From Catellatospora tritici (GTDB lineage Bacteria > Actinomycetota > Actinomycetes > Mycobacteriales > Micromonosporaceae): 64,000 nt of DNA. The DNA lies in NCBI RefSeq assembly GCF_019083965.1, contig NZ_JAHRCY010000016.1:124001-188000 (forward strand), in the 5' to 3' direction. The position numbers were made by a program, and so were the translations under genes. Shown here in pieces: positions 51,761 through 60,064 of the stretch (the stretch's first letter is position 1; each line of letters begins with the position of its first letter). The notes below the pieces were generated by a model that worked only from the letters and a program-made list of their open reading frames with translations, did not search any database and had not been told where the DNA came from.

Positions 51761-52281
51761 GAGCCCGGCCGCAGCGAGGCCAGCATCGCGGCGATCCGCG
51801 CGTCGCAGACCTGCTTCGCCTGCGCGAACTGCGGGTCGCTACCAGTCGCCTCGTCGATGCGGGTCCTGCCCTCGGCGTCGGGGTCGGGGTAGGTCTCCAC
51901 CCCCTGCTCGCGCATACACCGCGCCAACTGGCGTACCAACTCGGTCTTCGCCTCGACCTCCGGCCCGGTCAGCCGGGGCGGCCGGTACTGCTGGCACACC
52001 TGCGCGGCAGCGTCGGCCTTGCCCTTGTCGAAGCCCTGCTCGATCCGCGGTTCCCGGACGACATCGCCCTCGACCTGCGGATCGGCCATCGGCACACCCT
52101 GCTCGCGCATGCACTGGGCATACCGGACCAGCTGGCTCTGCCGACTGACGCTCGGCGTCGCGCTGGGCGCGCCGGCGCCGCTCACCGAGGCCACACCTAC
52201 ACCGTCGTCGGACGTGCCGCACGCGACCGTCGTGAGCATCAGCAGCGGTAACAGTCCAACGGTCAGCTGTCTCAATCTCAT
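51757..52281 (-). CDS. Secreted lipoprotein of the efflux operon
   Basis: A 174-residue protein with a lipoprotein signal (LTVGLLPLLMLTTVACGT; Cys21 is the lipidation site). Two repeats of a QLVRYAQCMREQGVPMADP / ELVRQLARCMREQGVETYPD unit are visible, each with a CMREQGV core and a later VC (QVCQQY, QVCDAR), suggesting two disulfides. The repeat is common in actinomycete lipoproteins beside PG-binding adaptors; its role is unknown. It is the first gene of the operon, divergent from the response regulator with about 120 bases between. Confidence 0.88.
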   Translation of the reverse strand: MRLRQLTVGLLPLLMLTTVACGTSDDGVGVASVSGAGAPSATPSVSRQSQLVRYAQCMREQGVPMADPQVEGDVVREPRIEQGFDKGKADAAAQVCQQYRPPRLTGPEVEAKTELVRQLARCMREQGVETYPDPDAEGRTRIDEATGSDPQFAQAKQVCDARIAAMLASLRPGS

Positions 52282-52404
52282 CTGTGCCTCCTCTGTTCGG
52301 CCGGATCAGTCGAGCAGGGATGACGCAACAGCACAGTTACAGCCCGTGTAACGCTGGTGTAACGTCCCAGCGTCGAAACTGCTGGTGGCGGGAAGGACGG
52401 GCCG

Positions 52405-53055
52405 GTGCGAGTGCTGCTGATCGAAGACGAGCCGCTACTGGCCGTACAGGTCGCTGCCGGCCTCAGAGACCGCGGCATGGCGGTGGACATCGCCCATGAC
52501 GGCCTGGACGGCCTGCATAAAGCCGGCGCGAACCGCTACGACGTCGTGGTCCTCGACCGCGACCTGCCCCTGCTGCACGGCGACCAGGTCTGCACCGCAC
52601 TGCTCGCCACCGACACCAGCGCCCGCATCCTCATGCTCACCGCAGCCAGGGAGGCGGCCGACCGGGTTGCCGGGCTCACCCTCGGCGCCGATGACTACCT
52701 GCCCAAGCCGTTCCTCTTCGAGGAATTGGTGCTACGTGTTCGGGCACTGGCCCGACGGGCCAACAACGCCCCCCGCGTTCTGTACCGCGTCGGTATCTCC
52801 TTCGACACCGCCCGGCGGATCGTCACCCGCGACGGCCGCATCATCCCGCTGACCACCAAGGAACTGTCCGTGCTGGAGATCCTCATGGGCGCCGACGGTG
52901 CCGTGGTCAGCGCCGAGGACCTCCTGGAACGGGCATGGGACGAGCACGCGGACCCGTTCACCGGCACGGTACGCGTCACGATCGCCCGGCTGCGCCGCAA
53001 ACTCGGTGAACCGTCGCTCATCGAGACGGTCGTGGGCGCGGGGTACCGGCTGTGA
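52405..53055 (+). CDS. OmpR-family response regulator
   Basis: A 216-residue regulator. Receiver pocket LIEDEP, phospho-acceptor Asp51 (VVLDRDLPLLHGD) and Lys in LPKPFLFEEL. The C-terminal winged helix reads LTTKELSVLEILM and GTVRVTIARLRRKLGEPSLI, ending GAGYRL. GTG 52405 has RBS GGGAAGGA. Its stop overlaps the kinase start (GTGA). Located divergently from the efflux operon, its probable target; such systems often sense envelope-active antibiotics. Confidence 0.94.
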   Translation: MRVLLIEDEPLLAVQVAAGLRDRGMAVDIAHDGLDGLHKAGANRYDVVVLDRDLPLLHGDQVCTALLATDTSARILMLTAAREAADRVAGLTLGADDYLPKPFLFEELVLRVRALARRANNAPRVLYRVGISFDTARRIVTRDGRIIPLTTKELSVLEILMGADGAVVSAEDLLERAWDEHADPFTGTVRVTIARLRRKLGEPSLIETVVGAGYRL

Positions 53056-54242
53056 AAACGGGTTGGCAGCGTCGCTCGATCCGGCTGCGTCTGGCCATCG
53101 TCTACACAGTCGTGCTCGTAGGTGCGAGTGCGGCGCTGCTCGGACTCAACTACATGCTGCTCTACCAGAGCCTGTACGCCCAGGTCGATCCGCCCAAGAT
53201 CGCCAGTGCGGAGGTCGTCATACGCGGAACCGAAGCGCTGCCGACCAAGGTCGACGAAAAGCTCCGAACCTACGAACTCCAGCTGGCCATGATGGCCCAG
53301 CGACGCAACGACACGATGCGTGACGCGGTAGCCACCTCAGCATCGGCGCTGGCCGTCACGGCAGTGCTCGGGTTCGGTGTGTCCTGGATCGTAGCCGGCC
53401 GGATGCTCCGCCCGCTGCAGACCCTGACCGACGCGACCCGGCAGATCTCTCAAGACCGGCTACACGAACGGATCGCCCTCACCGGACCCCACGACGAGAT
53501 CAAACAACTCGCTGACACCTTCGACGACATGGTGGCCCGCCTCCAGGCGTCCTTCGACAGCCAGCGCCGGTTCGTCGCCGACGCCTCACACGAACTACGC
53601 ACACCCCTCACGATCGTCCGTACGGGGGTTGAGGTGCTGCTGACCAGGCGAGACAGCACGCTCACTCAATGGAAGGCAACCGGCCACGATGTCCTGACCG
53701 CCACAGGCCGGGCCGAACGGCTGCTCGACGGCTTGCTTGCGCTTGCCCGAAGCGATAGCCGAGTCATCGCCGACGAACCGCATGACCTCGCGATTGCGGC
53801 GGCGGCCGCGGTGAGCGAGACCGACACCGAAGCCGAGCACGCCGAGCTTGACGTCACCACGGACCTGCGCTCCGCACCCGTCAACGGCGACCCGGTCCTG
53901 CTCGAACGCCTCGTCCGCAATCTCGTCGACAACGCTATCCGCCACAACCGGCCCGGCGGCTCCCTCCACGTGACGACCGGTACGACCGCCGATCACGCCA
54001 CCATCACCGTCCGCAACAGCGGAGCCGTGATTCCTACGGCCGACGTCGAACGACTTTTCGAACCATTCCAACGGCTGGCACCCGAACGCACCGCCGACAC
54101 CCGCTCCACCGGCCTCGGCCTGGCCATCGTCCGGTCGATCGTGCGGGCCCACGGCGGCACTGTCACAGCGGCACCGGGCGAAGAAGGCGGACTCAGGGTT
54201 ACCGTGGCGCTACCTCGCCGCTCGGCAGCAGCCGAAGGCTAG
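53052..54242 (+). CDS. Sensor histidine kinase
   Basis: A 396-residue membrane kinase. Two helices (LAIVYTVVLVGASAALLGL and ALAVTAVLGFGVSWIVAGR) bound an external loop of about 65 residues. HAMP follows (RMLRPLQTLTDATRQISQDR), then the phospho-acceptor helix (FVADASHELRTPLTIVR) and the HATPase (NLVDNAIRHN, TGLGLAIV, LRVTVALPRR). A short external domain is typical of intramembrane-sensing kinases paired with ABC exporters. Co-translated with the response regulator. Confidence 0.94.
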   Translation: MKTGWQRRSIRLRLAIVYTVVLVGASAALLGLNYMLLYQSLYAQVDPPKIASAEVVIRGTEALPTKVDEKLRTYELQLAMMAQRRNDTMRDAVATSASALAVTAVLGFGVSWIVAGRMLRPLQTLTDATRQISQDRLHERIALTGPHDEIKQLADTFDDMVARLQASFDSQRRFVADASHELRTPLTIVRTGVEVLLTRRDSTLTQWKATGHDVLTATGRAERLLDGLLALARSDSRVIADEPHDLAIAAAAAVSETDTEAEHAELDVTTDLRSAPVNGDPVLLERLVRNLVDNAIRHNRPGGSLHVTTGTTADHATITVRNSGAVIPTADVERLFEPFQRLAPERTADTRSTGLGLAIVRSIVRAHGGTVTAAPGEEGGLRVTVALPRRSAAAEG

Positions 54243-54407
54243 GGCATCCCAAGCTGCCGGACCGTAATGGTTCAGTCACAGAGCCCTTGACTGGGCGAGT
54301 ATTGATAGACGAACATCAATACAGGAACGCTTGGTTGGGTCGGGGATCTCCATGCCCCACGTCGCACTGCGGCGATCCGCCGTCGCTAGATCATCCCGCC
54401 GGCGGAC

Positions 54408-55111
54408 TTATTGGGCTGGGCGCTTCCGTGAAAGCGCGAGAATCGCGTGGGCTGGGGATCGGGAGTCCAGCATGCTGGCGGTACGGTCGGCGAGGGCAGC
54501 AGCCGGCGCGTGGTCGGTGTGGAGTTGTAGCGGTGGCCAGCCCATGGCGGCCAGCGTGGCGGCGGCTGCCTGGTAGGCGCGGATTTCGCGGCTGGCGTTG
54601 CCCGGCTCGGCTTGCCGGCGACTGTCCGGCACACGCGCGGCTATTCGGGTTTCCAGCGCGTCCGGGCCGTTGAAGAGGATCACCGCGAGGTCCGGCCGGG
54701 GCAGGCTCGTGTGGAGATCCCAAATGACCTGTTCTTGGACTCCGCGCAGCGTGTCAGGGCGAGGGAGGCGACGTAGCGGTCGCAGATGACGGCGTGCCCG
54801 CTGGCCAGGGCGGGCAGCATCTAGCTGTGTACGTGCTGGTAGCGGTCGGCGGTGATGACGCAGGCCAGGGACAGCCCGTCGAGGGTACGTAGGGTGTGGC
54901 GGACATAGGCGCCCAACGGCGAGCGTGATGGCTGCTGCGTTCGCAGGACGTGGTGGCCTTCGGCGGTGAGCACCCGTTCGAGTGCCGCCGCGGTGGTGGT
55001 CTTGCCGATCCCGCTAGGTCCGTCGCTGGTGATCCAGCGTGGGCTGGGGTCTACACCCGTTGTCGGCGTATGGGGTTGCGTGCACAGCCAGGTACGCGTG
55101 GACGTGCACAT
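54408..55111 (-). pseudogene. Thymidylate-kinase-like pseudogene
   Basis: The reverse strand begins near 55111 and shows the P-loop WITSDGPSGIGKTTTAAALE and a dTMP-kinase-like ALERVLTAEGHHVLRTQQPS. A TAG stop (54821) interrupts right before MLPALASGHAVICDRYVAS, the DRY motif of the nucleotide-monophosphate-binding site. After about 54740 the continuation (DLAVILFNGPDALETRIAAR) is one base out of frame. Three pieces in order thus form one kinase of about 210 residues, killed by a nonsense codon and an indel. Confidence 0.75.
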
Positions 55112-55114
55112 GGC

Positions 55115-55134
55115 CTAGTAGTGCTTTGTTAGGT
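55115..55134. repeat. 20-bp direct repeat, left copy
   Basis: CTAGTAGTGCTTTGTTAGGT, identical to 57826-57845. It flanks the ISL3 element and TIR gene on the left, directly at the 5' edge of the thymidylate kinase pseudogene. Confidence 0.8.
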
Positions 55135-55197
55135 CGGCGTGTCGTGGGGTCGTCGGGGTGGGCTGGGTAGTTTCATGCCTGGGTCTGTGCAGCTAAC

Positions 55198-56823
55198 GGC
55201 TCAGGTGCACATTCGGTGGTGACCGGCCGTGAGGTCAGCTCAGCAGAATGCGATGGCGTAGCAGGGTGAAGCCGGCTCGGCCGTGCATCTGGCGCATGAT
55301 CCGCTTCGTCTTGGTGTTCACTCCTTCGGTCCCGCCGTTGTGATAGGGCAGGGTGACGGCCGCGTGGACGGCGTCGCGGTCCTGGTCGAGGCCGCGGCTG
55401 AAGGAGTGCAGGCAGGGTAGGTTGGCCGCTCGGGCGGAGGCGATCCACGCGTCGAGCCGTTGGCTGTTGTCCTCCCGCGGCCGTAGCAGGCCGGCGAACG
55501 AGCTGATGAGCTCGGCCAGGTCGATCATCTCGGGGCAGGCGGTGACGAGATCATTGCGGACGGCGCGCTGCTTGTCGGTGAGCCCGTCTGGGCGGGTGAG
55601 CAGGAGCCGGGCCAGGCGGCGGGGCGAGATGGACGGCCGGTCGCCTTCGACCCGGCCCTGGGTGATGTAACGGTAGAGCAGGTTGAGGCTGCCCTTGTAG
55701 CCCTGCGTTTTGATCTCTTCGAACAGCCGCAGCACGCTGACCGCGGGGTCGTGGCTGCGACGCTGCCGCAGATGATCGCGGTAGGGGTCGACCAGGGTGG
55801 GCCGATACTGCGGCGCACGCTGGAGACGTTCGGGTTCCGCCACGCGCGCGTAGCGTTTGACGGTGTTGAGCGACAGGTTCAGCCTTCGCGCGCATTCGAG
55901 CAGACCGACCCGCTGCTGGAGTAGGTCATGAACCTGGTGCCAACGTTGCAGGGTGGTCTGTGCGCGCGGGCCGTCCTGCGGTGGACAAGCTTTGGCCCAG
56001 CAGGAGCTGTGCGCGGCGACCTCTTTCAACACGGCCTTGCCGAGGTTGTCCCACAGATGCCACCTGTCGGCGACCTGCACGGCGTCGGGCAGTGCGCGGC
56101 GGACCGCTTCGGCGTAGGCACCCGAACCGTCGCGGCAGACCACCGCAACACCGGGATGGGCCCGCAGCCATGCTTCGAGGGTGTCGGCGCTGCGGTCGGG
56201 CAGCACATCGACGCGCTGGCGCGTCTCGGCGTCGATCAGCACCGTGGCGTAGCGGTGGCGTCGGCGCAACGCGAAGTCATCGACGCCCAGCATCCTCGGT
56301 ACCGGCAGCTGTGCGACGGGAATCTGTAGCAGGACCCGGACGGTCGTGTGCCGCGACAGGTCCACGCCCAGGGTTGACAGCAGCTGTGCGGCCCCCCGCC
56401 CGGCCAGCTCCCTGGCCACCGCGCCGACCTGCCCGGCAAGGGGCGGGGGTACGTCTCTGGTAGCGCTCCAGCACACCGGGCACCTGCTCATGGAACGTTC
56501 GCCGACACCCGTTCGTCGGGCAGACCAGCCGACGCACGGTCACGACGATCGTCACCCGGCGCGCATCGACGCAGTCGTTCACGGTCCGCTCGTGATAGCC
56601 GTGCACACGCCCACTAGCTGTGCCGCAGTCAGGGCAAGGCACCGCATGGGCTCTCGTGCGTGCCCGGATCCTGATCCACGCGCCCTCGTCCACGACCTCC
56701 TCCAGGACCAGCGGCGACAAACCGGCGAACACCACACTGACAAGTTGATCAGCTTCACACCCGAGCGAGTATCCAACATGGATGATCGCTACCGACCGTC
56801 ACCACCGAATGTGCACCTGAGCC
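55198..56823. mobile_element. ISL3-family insertion sequence with terminal inverted repeats
   Basis: About 1.63 kb bounded by perfect inverted repeats: 55196-55223 matches the reverse complement of 56798-56825 over 28 bases. The likely true ends are at GGCTCAGGTGCAC (55198) and its mirror (56823). The single transposase gene fills it on the minus strand. The flanking octamers (CAGCTAAC left, GTTTGTCA right) are not duplicates, so no target-site duplication remains. It is an old insertion, or its outer flanks were rearranged. Confidence 0.85.
55235..56735 (-). pseudogene. ISL3-family transposase, frameshifted
   Basis: N-terminal zinc-finger part (VPCPDCGTASGRVHGYHERT, CVDARRVTIVVTVRRLVCP, C..CRRTFHEQVPGVLERY) in one frame to about 56455. 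The rest follows in the next frame: helix-turn-helix region, MLGVDDFALRRRHRYATVLI, the first catalytic Asp (VDVLPDRSAD), VVCRDGSGAYAEAVRRALPD, QVADRWHLWDNLG and the final GTEGVNTKTKRIMRQMHGRA with catalytic Glu. Joined, this is a full-length transposase of about 500 residues. The shift lies in a C-rich stretch near ACCCCCGCCCC. Without correction the element is not autonomous; sequencing error or a real indel are both possible. Confidence 0.85.
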
Positions 56824-56881
56824 GTTTGTCACACAGTCCCGAAGAAGCTCGCCATGGCGCCGGGGGACGGCTGGCTGGGGC

Positions 56882-57661
56882 GTGCCGCTGCTACCCTATG
56901 GTGCCGTGAAGGTAACCGACATACCGGCAGGGCGCTACTTCATCTCGCACTCTTACCGGGAGTCGGATGAAAGAGAGCAGTTGCTTAGACTCTTGCCCGC
57001 GCCGGCGCAGCCAGTCGTGTTTCCCCCGATTATGGTTGATCCACACGAGTTCGTGAGCACACCGCTCATGGAGGTGATACGTAGCTGCAGTGGGCTAATA
57101 ATTCTTAGCGGCGAGCATTCCCGGGCGTCGTTCTGGGTGGCGTTCGAAAGAGAGATCGCCATTAGAGCTGGGCTCGCGGTTTACCTCTGGGATCCCGACA
57201 GGAATGCGTTAGACCTCGACAGGAAGGGGCGTACAAACCTCAGTGTATTCCTGAGCCATGCCAATCGTGACCGCGACGCCGCTCTATACGTGGCATCACA
57301 CATGGAGCAACGGTCGTTCGATGTGTGGCTGGGCTCGGATGGCATCGTCAACCTTAGGGACGATTTTCCGGATGACTCGCCGATGGAGGCGGGAATGTCC
57401 CGCGGTGGATATATGGTGGTCCTAGATAGCCGTCGCGCCCAGGGCAGCAGCATGGTCCAGTTCTACATAAGGGAGGTGGGTAACGGGAGAATCGTGGTTG
57501 CCTCACTCGACGGCAGCCCCGCCCCGCACTATTTCACGGATACAGACAAAAAAGATCAATTCGTGCAACTGTGGGACGGCACTGGAATAAGTGAAAACCG
57601 AATCGACGACCTCATAGTGCGACTGTGCTGGTTGATGTATCGAAACCAGATGCTGCGCTAG
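56882..57661 (+). CDS. Tandem TIR-domain protein
   Basis: A 259-residue soluble protein with two TIR-like domains. Domain 1 (about 18-105) begins GRYFISHSYRESDE and contains LIILSGEHSRASFWVAFERE. Its WVAFE (residues 85-89) fits the WxxxE motif holding the catalytic Glu of TIR NADases. Domain 2 (about 119-215) begins with a canonical LSVFLSHANRDRDAALYVAS, then FDVWLGSDGI and YMVVLDSRRAQGSSM. Its WxxxE position is changed (MVQFYIRE). GC content is clearly lower than in neighbours and it uses rare codons such as ATA and TTA, so it was probably acquired recently. It sits alone beside an IS. A defence or toxin role is inferred. GTG 56882 is the likely start; GTG 56906 is possible. Confidence 0.8.
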   Translation: MPLLPYGAVKVTDIPAGRYFISHSYRESDEREQLLRLLPAPAQPVVFPPIMVDPHEFVSTPLMEVIRSCSGLIILSGEHSRASFWVAFEREIAIRAGLAVYLWDPDRNALDLDRKGRTNLSVFLSHANRDRDAALYVASHMEQRSFDVWLGSDGIVNLRDDFPDDSPMEAGMSRGGYMVVLDSRRAQGSSMVQFYIREVGNGRIVVASLDGSPAPHYFTDTDKKDQFVQLWDGTGISENRIDDLIVRLCWLMYRNQMLR

Positions 57662-57839
57662 CCTGGGTCACCATCTGTCCATGGTGGATAGAACAGCCGT
57701 TGTGCGCTACCGTGCACCGCGTGTTGTGACACCCACGCCCAGCCGCAAGGTCGGGACCCTGACCACCACGCGACGCGGTCTCGGCTGGGAACACCAACAG
57801 GCCCGTGCCCAGGGCGCTCCGGGCACTAGTAGTGCTTTG
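57662..57839. other. Short region with possible HNH-nuclease leader fragment
   Basis: The plus strand reads RVVTPTPSRKVGTLTTTRRG then LGWEHQQARAQ. This resembles the N-terminal leader of small phage-type HNH endonucleases (..RGYGxxHQxxR..). It is cut off at the 20-bp direct repeat at 57826. Weak call. Confidence 0.3.
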
Positions 57840-57845
57840 TTAGGT
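57826..57845. repeat. 20-bp direct repeat, right copy
   Basis: CTAGTAGTGCTTTGTTAGGT, identical to 55115-55134, 2.7 kb away in the same orientation. It overlaps the stop codon of the transposase remnant on the minus strand, so may be an IS end. Confidence 0.8.
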
Positions 57846-58240
57846 TCTGTGTCGTTTGTTTCGATGTATCGGTTTCACGGGTTGGTGGCAGGTGAGGCAG
57901 GCGCCGGTCCAGGTCGCGAGGAGTCGCTGCAGCTCGCGTATGACCTTGTAGAGGGTCAGGCCGGCGCATCCGCTTTTGGGTCGTGTCGCAGCATGGTGAT
58001 GAACAGGTGCGCGGCGGTGACGAGGGTGACGTGGCGGTGCCAGCCGGTGAGTCTTGCCTACCCCCGGTGGTCCCAGGAGCGCGACGTTGGCCTTGGCCTG
58101 GACGAACGCCAGCGTGGCGAGGTCTTTGATCTTGCGCGGGTCCAGATCGGGCTGGAAGGAGAAGTCGTAGTCGTCGAGGGTCTTGACGATCGCGCCGGGG
58201 GAGAGGTCGTCTTGCTCCACGAGCGCGAGTTCGCCGCGCT
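57840..58240 (-). pseudogene. Joined insertion-sequence remnants (DDE transposase end + IstB piece)
   Basis: Reading the minus strand from 58240, KTLDDYDFSFQPDLDPRKIK, then LATLAFVQAKANVALLGPPG and VGKT form the N-terminal region and Walker A of IstB, the IS21 helper ATPase. From about 58060 it changes to the end of a different transposase (GWHRHVTLVTAAHLFITML in one frame, then ALYKVIRELQRLLATWTG-like sequence and a CLTCH motif in another), ending at 57840. Two IS types were joined by insertion or deletion. No function remains. Confidence 0.55.
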
Positions 58241-58723
58241 GTTCAGGGGTGATCCAGACCGCGAAGACCAGGTGCAGTCTGCGGGGCGGTGCGGCGGGGC
58301 CGGGACGGCTGACCATCTGGTCTTGCACAGCGATGAGGTGCAGCGGGCACTGCGTCAGCCCCTGCACGCACCGGCGAACACCGCCCTACTGGTAACGACG
58401 GTGCAGCGTGCGCACGTGCCCAGCGCAGGGTCCCGCAACGTTGGGCCGCGGTGCTGGGACTCGTCGTGGCCGCCGGCCGGGCCCGCTGACAGACAGGCGT
58501 TGCCGCCGAGCGCTTGAACACCTCCACGATCCGCTTCTTCGCCGCCATCAACAAACCCGCGCCCAAGGGCCTGGACTCCAACGGGTGTAGCCCTAGGCCT
58601 GCCCGGTGGGGAACCGGATGTTGCCTGCCGATCGGATGTCGAACTCCCGCAGCAGCACGCCGAGCCTGTGCGGGGTGAGGTCGGGCCAGGGTGACTGATG
58701 GCCGGCCTGGACCTGTCGAGGCG
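58241..58723. other. Region without a confident gene
   Basis: About 480 bases between the IS remnants and the end of the P450 gene. A plus-strand scrap near 58505-58590 (ERLNTSTIRFFAAINKPAPK) is protein-like but unidentified. Confidence 0.35.
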
Positions 58724-60040
58724 TCAGTGCTGGCGCCGCGAGGCGGACACTCTGAACCGCCTGCCGGGGTTCGGGCCGGGCGTGGCCGTTATCCGCAGTG
58801 GCCGTCCCGGTCGTGTCGGAGACAGGCGCAGCCTGCGTACCAGCATCGCGACCGTCGCCACCGACAGCACCTGGGTCATCCCTGCTCCGAGGCAGGTGTG
58901 GCCGCCCACCGAGAAGGGCGCATAGACCGCTGCCTTCCGCCCAGCTGTGAAGTCCCGGTCGAGGTCGAACCGCTGCGGGTCGGGGAAGTGCTCGGGCAGG
59001 TGGTGGGTGACGCACGTGGCGACGAGAACCCGCTGCCCCTGTTCGATGCGGCAGCCGCCGAAGTCGAACGCCTGCGCCGCGGTCCGGGCGGAGCCGGGCG
59101 CCGGCGGGTGGACCCGCAGCGTCTCCATCACCAGGCCGTGCAGGGCAGGTAGCTCGCGGAGCCGGTCGAAGACGAGCGGGCCGCCGCGCTGTGCGGCATC
59201 GACCTCGTCGGTGACCCGAGCGAGCACGGCTGGGTTGCGCAGCAGTACGTCGATCATGAAACTGTAGAGGTAGGCGACAGTGTTGACGCCTGCGAAGTAG
59301 CCCTGCAACGCCATCCCCGCCCGCACGTCGAGCGGGTACGGTGCACCGTGCTCGTCGGTCGCGTCGAGTGCCTGGTCGAGCAGGTCGGGGATCCCGTGTC
59401 GCGGCCTGGCCGCCCGCTCGGCGAGCGCAGTACGGGCGAACTGGTGGATCGCGGCCCGCGCCCTGCGGTAGGCCGGCCACCGCAGTGTCGCGGCTGGCCA
59501 TTTCCCGGCGACGGTGACGTCGAGGACGAGTTCGAAGGCCGATCGCAGCGTCTCGAACTGGGAGGCGGAACTCGACCCGGTGTAAGCGATGGACAGCTGA
59601 GCCGCCGCGAGCCGCTGGCACGCGTCGACCACGGGCAGCGCGGGCCGGTTCGCCCAGCCGTCAAGGATCCGCTCGGTCTCGGCGGCGACGGGCTCCCAGC
59701 GGGCGGCGAGCAGGTCGCGGGAGAGGCTGGTGGCGAGCAGCCCGCGCAGATGCCGGTGCGGGCGGCCGTGCAGTACGTGGACCCGCATGCCGAACTCCCG
59801 GTCGAGCCCGCCGAAGCTCTCCTCGCTGGTGAACACCTTCTCGCCGTGTTCGAGCAGGAAGCGGTTGGCTGCCGCCCCAGCCATGATGACGAAGGACTGG
59901 TTCAGGGCCCGCACCCGGAACACCGGGCCCAGATCCCGGTAAGTGTCCACGAAGAACTGCTGGACGTCTCCCATCATCCGCAACGCGTTGCCCAGCAACG
60001 GAACACCCGCGGCGAGCGGCGGCAGTGGGCCTACGGTCAC
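58724..60040 (-). CDS. Cytochrome P450
   Basis: A 438-residue soluble P450. I-helix oxygen-binding motif FAGVNT (residues 249-254), K-helix METLR (Glu306/Arg309) and heme-binding loop FSVGGHTCLG with ligand Cys383 are all intact. The N-terminus (PPLAAGVPLLGNALRMMGDV) has the Pro-rich hinge of CYP51-like or microsomal-style P450s, rather than short soluble bacterial ones. The GTG start 60038-60040 has GGAGG upstream. It lies 24 bases after a small lipocalin-like gene on the same strand, likely an operon. Substrate unknown; a lipid or sterol-like ligand would fit the N-terminal style. Confidence 0.93.
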   Translation of the reverse strand: MTVGPLPPLAAGVPLLGNALRMMGDVQQFFVDTYRDLGPVFRVRALNQSFVIMAGAAANRFLLEHGEKVFTSEESFGGLDREFGMRVHVLHGRPHRHLRGLLATSLSRDLLAARWEPVAAETERILDGWANRPALPVVDACQRLAAAQLSIAYTGSSSASQFETLRSAFELVLDVTVAGKWPAATLRWPAYRRARAAIHQFARTALAERAARPRHGIPDLLDQALDATDEHGAPYPLDVRAGMALQGYFAGVNTVAYLYSFMIDVLLRNPAVLARVTDEVDAAQRGGPLVFDRLRELPALHGLVMETLRVHPPAPGSARTAAQAFDFGGCRIEQGQRVLVATCVTHHLPEHFPDPQRFDLDRDFTAGRKAAVYAPFSVGGHTCLGAGMTQVLSVATVAMLVRRLRLSPTRPGRPLRITATPGPNPGRRFRVSASRRQH

Positions 60041-60064
60041 GTACGGAATCCTCCGGCACGGTTG

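Noticed and set aside
55198..56823. Programmed frameshifting in the ISL3 transposase
   Set aside because: No A-rich slippery heptamer or evident stimulatory structure; ISL3 transposases are normally single ORFs.
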